The notes under the pieces were generated by a model. It was given only the letters and a program-made list of their open reading frames with translations. It did not search any database and was not told the DNA's origin. Of a DNA stretch of 47,552 nucleotides, positions 7,621 through 14,470 are shown piece by piece. Numbering within the stretch: the stretch's first letter is position 1; every line of letters begins with the position of its first letter. Made by a program: the position numbers and the translations under genes. Source of the DNA: a virus; the IMG/VR virus record IMGVR_UViG_3300046694_000356, positions 1 through 47,552 of that record. One strand, written 5' to 3'.

Positions 7621-8411
7621 AACAGCCCACCAAGCGCAGCCGGCTCCCAGTTCATGATCACTAACTCCCCTGACGCTTCGGGCCTGGACGAACGCTGATT
7701 GCTGTTGCTGTAGCGAATGTCCAATTGCTCGAAATGGAAGCCGGCGAAGACCCGGCGAATATCAGGGTGGTCATTGATGCTGACCATCACCTTGCCTTTA
7801 CATTGGCGCATGAAGCTCGCCATTCGCTCGTAGTTTTCAAACGGAAAGTCCACGCCGTACCCCTCAGTCTGCCAATACGGCGGGTCCATGTAATGGAATG
7901 TGTGGGGGCGGTCGTAGCGCTCTGCGCACTCCAGCCACGAGAGGTTCTCCACATAGGTGCCCGCCAAGCGCTGCCAAGCCGCAGTCAGACTCTCTTCAAT
8001 GCGCATGATGTTGAAACCGGAACCGGTTGTGGCGGTACCGAAGTTTTGCCCCGTCACTTTTCCACCAAAAGCGTTGTGCTGCAGGTAGAAGAAACGAGCA
8101 GCACGCTGGATGTCGGTGAGTGTCTCGGGGCGGGACATCTTGTGCCAGTCGAAAAGTTGCCGGCTGGTGAGTGCCCACTTGAATTGGCGAATGAATTCTT
8201 CGAGGTGGTTTTGCACAACTCGGTACAGCGACACCAGGTCACCGTTGATGTCGTTCAGTATCTCCGTCGGCGCCGGCTGGGGCCGAAGGAAGAACAACGC
8301 GGCTCCCCCGGCGAAGACTTCGACGTAGCACTCATGTGGTGGGAAAAGCGGGATAAGGCGGTCGGCCAGGCGGCGCTTGCCGCCCATCCAAGGGATGATT
8401 GGTTGGGTCAT
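7617..8411 (-). CDS. D12-class DNA N6-adenine methyltransferase (Dam-like)
   Basis: The start ATG 8411 is preceded by aaagg; a TTG two codons upstream is less likely. The 264-aa protein has the SAM-binding N-terminus PWMGGKRRLADRLIPLFPPH, then EVFAGGAALFFLRP, and the catalytic DPPY at residues 176-179. This is the order of Dam-type (alpha class) methyltransferases. No restriction nuclease partner is next to it, so it is an orphan enzyme that may hide phage DNA from host restriction or alter replication and gene control. The LexA box at 8426 lies 15 bp before the start, suggesting induction by DNA damage. The target sequence cannot be read from the protein by eye. Confidence 0.9.
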   Translation of the reverse strand: MTQPIIPWMGGKRRLADRLIPLFPPHECYVEVFAGGAALFFLRPQPAPTEILNDINGDLVSLYRVVQNHLEEFIRQFKWALTSRQLFDWHKMSRPETLTDIQRAARFFYLQHNAFGGKVTGQNFGTATTGSGFNIMRIEESLTAAWQRLAGTYVENLSWLECAERYDRPHTFHYMDPPYWQTEGYGVDFPFENYERMASFMRQCKGKVMVSINDHPDIRRVFAGFHFEQLDIRYSNSNQRSSRPEASGELVIMNWEPAALGGLF

Positions 8412-8425
8412 TTGCAAACCTTTTA

Positions 8426-8441
8426 CTGTATGAATAAACAG
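8426..8441 (-). promoter_or_regulatory. LexA (SOS) box upstream of the adenine methyltransferase
   Basis: The sequence ctgtatgaataaacag is CTG-N10-CAG with an AT-rich centre. It sits 15 bp upstream of the methyltransferase start. It is the second SOS operator in 2 kb of prophage. Confidence 0.8.
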
Positions 8442-8447
8442 TGCTAA

Positions 8448-8550
8448 TCTCGCCCCGCTTCGTGCACGGGGCGGGAGACTTGGCTGGGCTTGCAGGAATG
8501 GTCTGCGGGTCTGGATGTCGGCCAGCGGTGTTGACGCACCTTGGCCGACA
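8448..8550 (-). terminator. Two hairpins after the lysis genes
   Basis: Downstream of the spanin on the minus strand there is a perfect 9-bp inverted repeat (tgtcggcca at 8516-8524 with tggccgaca at 8542-8550). It is followed by a GC stem cgccccg/cggggcg (8451-8457 with 8467-8473). Neither has a clear T run, so intrinsic termination is uncertain. They may separate late transcription from the SOS-controlled methyltransferase gene. Confidence 0.4.
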
Positions 8551-8557
8551 GCTCCTT

Positions 8558-9070
8558 TCAGGGAGTTAGCGAGTCGTATCTTGCTTCGCAGGTTGATCCC
8601 CTAATTCGGTTGTCGTCGGCGACACCAGCATAGAATTGAACAGCCGTTCCGATCCGGCCAAGCAGCTCGGCACGCATTCTTGCTTCTGCGTCTGCTGACG
8701 CGCCGAGCTGGGAAGTGATGGTATTGCCGCACTGACGTACTCGCAGCTCCGCGATTGCGACACGCTGCTGCAACCGCTGCAGTGCATCGCTAGCGCGACC
8801 AGCATCATCTTCGGCCTGAGCCAGTTTGCTTTCTGCATCGCTGTCTATCTCCCCTGCCGCACCCAAGCGACGTTTCGTTTCATTAAGCGCGCTGAGTGCC
8901 GCCCGCCGATCACGTTCGGCAACCTCGGTTTTGAAACTGCTTAGAGAAGCTTTCGCTTCGGCTGCACTGGCCTGCGCATCGCTGACGCGCAGTTGCTGCA
9001 ACCCCAAGAACAAAAGGCCGACCACGGCCGCGAGAGCCCATTCCGGAACCAATTTCAACAAAGAACTCAT
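8558..9070 (-). CDS. Rz-like inner-membrane spanin (DUF2514 type)
   Basis: The start ATG 9070 overlaps the endolysin stop by 4 bp (ATGA). The 170-aa protein has an N-terminal signal anchor (LVPEWALAAVVGLLFLGLQQL, about residues 6-26). A long Ala/Glu/Arg-rich coiled coil follows, then a C-terminal region with RQCGNTITSQL and a late Cys. This is the layout of phage i-spanins that fuse inner and outer membranes in the last step of lysis. It is last in the late operon together with the endolysin. An alternative frame inside it may encode the lipoprotein partner. Confidence 0.8.
   Translation of the reverse strand: MSSLLKLVPEWALAAVVGLLFLGLQQLRVSDAQASAAEAKASLSSFKTEVAERDRRAALSALNETKRRLGAAGEIDSDAESKLAQAEDDAGRASDALQRLQQRVAIAELRVRQCGNTITSQLGASADAEARMRAELLGRIGTAVQFYAGVADDNRIRGSTCEARYDSLTP
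8566..8838 (-). CDS. Possible embedded Rz1 lipoprotein (o-spanin)
   Basis: Within the Rz gene, in another frame, an ORF of up to 90 aa begins MQKANWLRPKMMLVALAMHC then SGCSSVSQS. This resembles a lipoprotein signal: basic n-region, short hydrophobic core, and a Cys after Ser-Gly. Embedded Rz1 genes are common in phages. Against it: the -3 position of the lipobox is Cys, the protein is not notably proline-rich, and no clear ribosome binding site is visible. Confidence 0.22.
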   Translation of the reverse strand: MQKANWLRPKMMLVALAMHCSGCSSVSQSRSCEYVSAAIPSLPSSARQQTQKQECVPSCLAGSERLFNSMLVSPTTTELGDQPAKQDTTR

Positions 9071-9714
9071 GCCAGAACTGCCTTGGCCGATTCCCACAGC
9101 GCCTCGCGATCATCTTGACCAGTCAGGCCACCATTGATACGCCGCGTGATCGCCTCAAATTTGCCAGCGTCGGCCAGCTCGTTCAGCCCGTGCTCTTGCC
9201 AGAACCAGGCCGCCGATAGCGCGGCATACAGCGGCTGCTCTAACAACTGCGGGATCTGCTCAAGATTCATCCCGAGAGCTAGGCCGGCGGCACGGTAGTT
9301 CGCCCGACCGGTTATCTGGATCAGGCCGCGTCCGCGGTAGCGCCAACCATCCCCGGACGACTCTGGCCCGTTCCCCATTCGGCCGACATAGGCCCGATTT
9401 GCCAGTGCTTCGGGGTTGCGGACATAGCGCTGCGCATCCGCCACTTCTTCAGGATCGACGCGGGCGTTTCGGTTGGCATCGAATCCATGCCGGAAGATCT
9501 GGGCTATCCGGGTGGCATCCTTGTAGTACAAGCTCTCGCTGAGTTTCAGCAGCTGGCTACTTTCGTGGCCGACTTGGGCCAGAAATGCGGTTGCCCGAAC
9601 CGGTGAATCGATACGAAAGCGCGCCATGGCTTGGTTGAGCGCAGATACAAAAACGCCCGCAACAGGGCGGGCGTTTGGCATAATCAGTACAAGTTTCTCT
9701 GTTGTTAAATTCAT
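9067..9714 (-). CDS. Endolysin, glycoside hydrolase family 19 (chitinase-like)
   Basis: 215 aa. The GH19 signs are FLAQVGHESSQLLKLSESLYYK (with the catalytic Glu of the GHES motif), YVGRMGNGPESSGDGWRYRG, and RGLIQITGRANYRAAGLALG, then a C-terminal helix bundle. No signal peptide is seen, so it needs a holin to reach the cell wall, where it cleaves peptidoglycan. It precedes and overlaps the spanin gene. The holin-type genes lie far away at 32606-33330, so the lysis functions are split over two places in the late transcript. Confidence 0.93.
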   Translation of the reverse strand: MNLTTEKLVLIMPNARPVAGVFVSALNQAMARFRIDSPVRATAFLAQVGHESSQLLKLSESLYYKDATRIAQIFRHGFDANRNARVDPEEVADAQRYVRNPEALANRAYVGRMGNGPESSGDGWRYRGRGLIQITGRANYRAAGLALGMNLEQIPQLLEQPLYAALSAAWFWQEHGLNELADAGKFEAITRRINGGLTGQDDREALWESAKAVLA

Positions 9715-9760
9715 AGCACCACCTGCAATCGTTAATTTAATTAATTGAAAAGGAATTCAG

Positions 9761-10651
9761 ATGACACACCCCCCTTACTCTGAAGTTGAATTTGATACCG
9801 CCGACCAGTTGTGGGACGCACTAAGCCCGACACTAATGCCCGCCAACGCAGATGAATTTATATATCGGGGACAAGCGAATGCAGACTGGGGCCTAGTACC
9901 TTCCATACTAAGAGCGAGTCAGACGTTAAACGATTTCAAGAGCGGATTTGAGTCCAGTGATAACCAAGTTTTTTTAGAGCTTATTTCCCTAATTAGATTT
10001 GTAGACGCATGCGACCGATTGGGTCTTGCGATTCCGAACGACTCCAGATCGTTTAGGCGTGAACACTTAGACTCTGACAGAGCAGACAAATATTTTAAGA
10101 AACCCGAGTTATGGCCTAACGACGAGATCCTCGACCTAATGGCCATGGCTCAGCATCATGGCGTTCCTACTAGGCTTTTGGATTGGACGAGGCAGCCTTA
10201 TACAGCGGTCTACTTCGCTGCGAGTAGCGCCCTCCCAAATTATGTTTCTTGGACCAAAGAATCTCGTCTGTGCATATGGGCACTTGACAGTTCACGCTTC
10301 CCCCATTACCCGAAAGTTCGTTTACTTAAAACTGCAGGATCCGCGAGCCCACACTTAGCTGCGCAAAGCGGAGTATTTACAGTGCACCCTCATAATGGTG
10401 AAAGAGGAAAGCCCTTCACGGTAACGGACTTGTGCGATGAGTTTACGTCCCTTGAAAAAACTCCTCTTCAGAAAATATCTATACCCTGTTATGAAGCGAA
10501 TCGCTTACTTAACCTTTTAAATAGGGCAGGTATCTCGGCAGCTACAATTTATCCCTCCGCTGACGGCGCTGGGAAAGTAGTTCTGGATGAAATGGCAGCG
10601 GCTGCTGCGGTCGAGCACCACAATAAGAAAGAGATACTTGTTCGCAGTTGA
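9761..10651 (+). CDS. FRG-domain protein, prophage cargo (moron)
   Basis: 296 aa with a ribosome binding site aaagga before ATG 9761. FRG-domain signs are FIYRGQANADWGLVPSILR near the N-terminus, and then AQHHGVPTRLLDWTRQPYTA followed by VYFAASS in the middle. The family takes its name from the F-x-RG motif and its biochemical role is unresolved; it is common in mobile and defence-rich regions. The gene runs opposite to all surrounding late genes, is visibly richer in A and T, and sits exactly between the endolysin and the tail tip genes. That fits a lysogen-expressed moron with its own promoter in the 9715-9760 AT-rich gap. A role in defence is plausible but not shown. Confidence 0.85.
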   Translation: MTHPPYSEVEFDTADQLWDALSPTLMPANADEFIYRGQANADWGLVPSILRASQTLNDFKSGFESSDNQVFLELISLIRFVDACDRLGLAIPNDSRSFRREHLDSDRADKYFKKPELWPNDEILDLMAMAQHHGVPTRLLDWTRQPYTAVYFAASSALPNYVSWTKESRLCIWALDSSRFPHYPKVRLLKTAGSASPHLAAQSGVFTVHPHNGERGKPFTVTDLCDEFTSLEKTPLQKISIPCYEANRLLNLLNRAGISAATIYPSADGAGKVVLDEMAAAAAVEHHNKKEILVRS

Positions 10652-10658
10652 TTCCCAG

Positions 10659-10895
10659 CTAAACATCGACGTCGTAGTGCGGCAAATCCGGCGCGGCTCC
10701 GGTGATCTGGTTGTCAGCGATATAGGCCTTACTGTTCACCGGAACATCGGTACCACGCACGGTGATCCGATCACCGCTGCGCAGTTCCACCTCACTGATG
10801 CCCAGCGCGGCGTTGATAAATTTCACGGTGGCCACCGTGCGTACGCCACCCGGCAACAGACCGATAAATCTCCTCCATGGGTTTACCGTAGCCAT
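10659..10895 (-). CDS. Small tail-associated protein (78 aa)
   Basis: Start ATG 10895 overlaps the stop of the upstream 589-aa tail gene (TGATG), so the two are coupled. A longer frame from 10988 would run inside that gene and is rejected. The product is beta-rich (TVATVKFINAALGISEVELRSGDRITVRGTDV). No family is recognised. By position it is the last tail gene and may be a tail tip component. Confidence 0.7.
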   Translation of the reverse strand: MATVNPWRRFIGLLPGGVRTVATVKFINAALGISEVELRSGDRITVRGTDVPVNSKAYIADNQITGAAPDLPHYDVDV

Positions 10896-12664
10896 CAGAA
10901 ATGCCGCTCCAGCTTGATATTCTGTTTCACCGTGGCGGCCCCGGTACCGGCCGCGCTGATTTCCACCGCCAGGCAGAGACCATCCCAAGCGCCGCTCTCT
11001 TCCGGAACGCGGTAGATGCGCGCTGGAAGAATCAATCCAACACCGTGGTCGTCTGCATTGGGGAACAGCGGAATGGTGACGCTGACAATCTCAATGTCCC
11101 CGCCCTTGCTCAGCTCGTGCACGCCCCTGGCTTGGTTGGCTTCCTGACTGGTCAGCCAGTCGTCCACCACGTCAGCCGTGGGGTTGTCGCCGCCGGTACC
11201 GGCGCGCCGCACGAGCATCGAAACTCCATGGCTTGTGCCAGACACATAGCAGGCGTTCCAAGCGGGCTGGGGCGTCCACTCCCCGCCAAGGTCCGTCATC
11301 ATCGCCAACGGAATGATGGCCACCACGGGCGACTCAGGCGTGTTGAATTCCCAGCTTGGTACGGGGTACCGCGGCAGCACGGTCAACTGGTCCGAGTCCC
11401 GGGCAGGCTGCACTACGGCGCCGACGGTGGCGGCGATGCGAGCAATTACCTGGATCGCGGTCTGACTCTGGTAGCTGAAGGCGCCGGCCGGGAATACCCA
11501 ATCGGTAGGGCCTACAGCTTCCGCCTCCCACACCAACGTAAAACCGGTGTTGAGCAACTGTTCCTCAGCAGCCTGGCGAGCCGATATCGAAGCGCCGTTG
11601 AGGCCAGAACGCAGTGGGGCGTATGGGGCTGCCAGTAGCTGGCTGCGGGTAGCACCTGTGACGCTGTATGCCTCGGTCGGAAATTTGCGGTTCCGGGTGT
11701 AACGCTCCACCAGCACCACCCACTTCCACCCATTGATATCGACCTCAATGTCTTTCGCCCCCTCAGGGCCCGGCCGCACCAGGTCGAGTGCAGCCTGCGT
11801 AAAAATGTCAGCGCTGAAGCTCCAGCTGTATGAGTCGGCATCGAGCGAAAGCCGAATGTTTTTTGCCTCGATGGGCGTGCGCGACGGCAACACCACCAAA
11901 GTTACTGTGTTGGCGATCATGTAGGTATCCAGAATTTCAGGATCAGGAGGCGGTTCGGGAAGCGGCTTCACCGGCCCCGGGTAGTCGTCATAGTCGATGC
12001 CTGTCAGCTCGCCATCGAGCACACGCGCCCTGCCCCACGGCAGGCGCTTGAACAGGTCCAGGCGCGCTGCCGACTGCCAGGCCAGGCCGAGCCCGCCGCT
12101 GTCGACAGGTTGAATTCGATGGCTCGGAGCGGAGTACTTGAAATCGAAGAACACTAACGGCGTGGTACTGGGGAAATACGGACGCCCGGCAAAGTTGAAC
12201 CCCAGCGGTTCCACGCCGGGCACATACAAGCTGGCCTGCAGCTCACCAGCAGCATCGTGGCGGCGGCCAAACTCATCGACTCGCCGCACCGGGCTGCCAA
12301 TCACCGACTCCTTGCGCGCGGGCTTAGGGTTGTAGATCAACCTCAAGCACACATCGCGCGGCCTTATCGAGTGATTCCAGCCACTGAGCCGGTAGGCATC
12401 CTTGGCCGGAACGCTATCCCAAGGACCGATCAGGGTGTCCCCATCATTGGCCGGCGCCCTCTCCCACTTCAGCGCCCCGCAACGGTTCAACTCCAGCGAC
12501 TCACCCCAGCCGCTACCGGCGTCAATGCCGCGCGCCAGGGCTTGCTGCCAAGCTGCCTGCACTTGCAACGTCCTGCCAGCCGACGCACCCCACGGAGCAG
12601 CGCGCGGACGCGCCGACACCTGACGCGCTGGTGACCAGCCGCCTCCCACGATGATTGAAAGCAT
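10895..12664 (-). CDS. Tail tip/baseplate hub-like protein, 589 aa
   Basis: A long protein at the end of the tail module. A central segment (residues roughly 255-350: TVTLVVLPSRTPIEAKNIRL, then SWSFSADIFTQAALDLVRPG and GWKWVVLVERYTRNRKFPTE) resembles the barrel domains of baseplate hub proteins that ring the tail tube end. The N-terminal third is rich in Pro, Arg and Trp. It is coupled to the 78-aa gene downstream. The assignment as hub rests on this resemblance and on position. Confidence 0.65.
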   Translation of the reverse strand: MLSIIVGGGWSPARQVSARPRAAPWGASAGRTLQVQAAWQQALARGIDAGSGWGESLELNRCGALKWERAPANDGDTLIGPWDSVPAKDAYRLSGWNHSIRPRDVCLRLIYNPKPARKESVIGSPVRRVDEFGRRHDAAGELQASLYVPGVEPLGFNFAGRPYFPSTTPLVFFDFKYSAPSHRIQPVDSGGLGLAWQSAARLDLFKRLPWGRARVLDGELTGIDYDDYPGPVKPLPEPPPDPEILDTYMIANTVTLVVLPSRTPIEAKNIRLSLDADSYSWSFSADIFTQAALDLVRPGPEGAKDIEVDINGWKWVVLVERYTRNRKFPTEAYSVTGATRSQLLAAPYAPLRSGLNGASISARQAAEEQLLNTGFTLVWEAEAVGPTDWVFPAGAFSYQSQTAIQVIARIAATVGAVVQPARDSDQLTVLPRYPVPSWEFNTPESPVVAIIPLAMMTDLGGEWTPQPAWNACYVSGTSHGVSMLVRRAGTGGDNPTADVVDDWLTSQEANQARGVHELSKGGDIEIVSVTIPLFPNADDHGVGLILPARIYRVPEESGAWDGLCLAVEISAAGTGAATVKQNIKLERHF

Positions 12665-12676
12665 GGTTGTCTCGAC

Positions 12677-13450
12677 TCAGGTTAAATCAACAGGCAGCGG
12701 CCCGTGCGCCAGGGGCTGGTAGTAACGGCCGGCAACCGCTCGCGCGGTGCCTACCTGCCTGGGCGGATTGTCGCCTCCACCTACCCACCACTCGGGCTCA
12801 ACCGAAGGAAGCTGGCCTGCCTCGCTGATGGTGTACAACCAGCCACGAAACGGGACAGGCCGGATCACGCTACCCACCTCGACTGCAGCGTTGGGCTGGA
12901 ACGGCACGCCCCAGTTGTCGATGGCCATCACGTAGACCTGGGCACTCGCAGTCACCTTTACTTCGAGCGTGCCGTCACCAGCTGCGCCGGACTCACCCTC
13001 TCCAACCAGCCGCCAGTGACCATCAGTCGCCAGCTCGACCGCCACCAAGTGCCGGCTCGCCGGCTGGGCGTTCACCTTCACCAGCGCATCAATGACGCCA
13101 GGCGATCCCGGGTTACTGGTATCCCCCTCCGTCAGGTCAAAGCTGATGGTCAGGTCCTGATTGACGGTGATGAACTTGACACCGCCCAACTTCGGCTCGG
13201 CGCTGGTATCCATGGCCGTCGCGATCCACTCGCCGACCATCGCGTTGAGAGCGAATTTCTGAGTGACCGGTAGCCCGTCCTTGAGGAAGAACACGGCCGA
13301 AGGAATCGGGTTTGCGGGATTTTGCGCAATGCGGACAACTTTGGTTCCGCCAGTAAGCTCGCCGTCACGGGTGACCGAGCAGGTGATTAAACGGTAGGCC
13401 AATGGGACGAAGCCGGGCACAGAAAAAGTGAAAGGAGGAATGAGCGCCAT
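12677..13450 (-). CDS. Tail protein of unknown role, 257 aa
   Basis: The protein is predicted to be mainly beta strand, with many short hydrophobic/polar alternations and Gly/Pro turns (WWVGGGDNPPRQVGTARAVA near the end). It contains no signal peptide or catalytic motif that I recognise. It is in the same orientation and tightly spaced with the other tail tip genes (3 bp from the gene upstream, 12 bp to the one downstream), so a structural role in the tail tip is inferred. Confidence 0.7.
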   Translation of the reverse strand: MALIPPFTFSVPGFVPLAYRLITCSVTRDGELTGGTKVVRIAQNPANPIPSAVFFLKDGLPVTQKFALNAMVGEWIATAMDTSAEPKLGGVKFITVNQDLTISFDLTEGDTSNPGSPGVIDALVKVNAQPASRHLVAVELATDGHWRLVGEGESGAAGDGTLEVKVTASAQVYVMAIDNWGVPFQPNAAVEVGSVIRPVPFRGWLYTISEAGQLPSVEPEWWVGGGDNPPRQVGTARAVAGRYYQPLAHGPLPVDLT

Positions 13451-13453
13451 AGG

Positions 13454-14470
13454 TCACCAATACGCGGGATTGTCAGTCACCAAAAAAGCCCGCTGGTATC
13501 GGCCAGACATGACCGCAACCGCGTTACCTGGGGTGCCAACGAACGTGCCGTAATTTGCCTCACTGCGCGCTAGGCCTAGGGCGGTCATCAAAGTGTCCGC
13601 GCTGTACTCAGAAAACTGAGGGCAGATCAGTACACCTTTCAGCCAACCACAGTGCCCCTTTCCTGCTGAGATTGAGCTGTGAACCGGGGCGCGTGTGGCA
13701 GACAGATCGCTCGGATAAGCAGCCGTGACTGGCCACGTAGTAGCAGTGTTTCCATTCGCACTGGCGTAGTTAATTACCGGGACAGTCATGCCCTCTGCTA
13801 CAGAGGGTATGACTCCCGTGTTCAGATCCCGCAAACAGGTGTTCCCCTGGCCAAACGCCCAAAACTGCGAGCCGCCGTAGTTGTTTGTGTTCTGTGCCTC
13901 GGTGTAACTGTTGGAGCCGCCAGAACAGACGAATCGCGCCGGGCCGGTGAGAGGCGAGGCAATGTCTCCGAAATACAGAAACAGGTCGTTGAAACCATTA
14001 CCTCCAGTACTGAGCCTGCCTTGCATACTAAAAATGCAGGTGTTCTCGTCCGCGATCAGCGTCCAGTAATGGCTGGCAAGTCCGCTCCCAAATAGCTCGC
14101 CGGATGGAAAAATGCACTGGCGCTGCGTAACCGTACTTCCGGGATACCAAGGGCCCGAGCGCACGTTGTCACCGGCCGCGCGCCCATTCGTGCTCCCGGT
14201 AAAGGACTCCATCAGATAGATGTAAATTCCGTAGTAGCTTGTGCCTGCTGTAGGCATAAAAAAGTTGATGATTCCCGAGCCGCTTTTGTTGGTCATCGAG
14301 AACCCGGCAGAGCCTTCGTCAACCATCGACCAACCGGCCGCAGCTTTGGTCCCGTACCCATCTACCAGACAGCTGCGCAGGATCTGCCGCAGCATGTTGC
14401 TTGGTAGACCGGAAAGAGCGCCGCGAGTGGGCGCCCCACTATCCGTTGACCTGTAAATTCTCACGGTCAT
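13454..14470 (-). CDS. Tail tip or receptor-facing protein, 338 aa
   Basis: The sequence is rich in Gly, Ser, Thr, Asn, Tyr and Trp (for example IINFFMPTAGTSYYGIYIYL and YTEAQNTNNYGGSQFWAFGQ), a composition typical of exposed tail fibre or tip proteins. Its start ATG overlaps the stop of the 1191-aa tail gene at 14470. It ends with AVMSGRYQRAFLVTDNPAYW. No known family is recognised. It could take part in host recognition, but this is inference from composition and position. Confidence 0.65.
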   Translation of the reverse strand: MTVRIYRSTDSGAPTRGALSGLPSNMLRQILRSCLVDGYGTKAAAGWSMVDEGSAGFSMTNKSGSGIINFFMPTAGTSYYGIYIYLMESFTGSTNGRAAGDNVRSGPWYPGSTVTQRQCIFPSGELFGSGLASHYWTLIADENTCIFSMQGRLSTGGNGFNDLFLYFGDIASPLTGPARFVCSGGSNSYTEAQNTNNYGGSQFWAFGQGNTCLRDLNTGVIPSVAEGMTVPVINYASANGNTATTWPVTAAYPSDLSATRAPVHSSISAGKGHCGWLKGVLICPQFSEYSADTLMTALGLARSEANYGTFVGTPGNAVAVMSGRYQRAFLVTDNPAYW

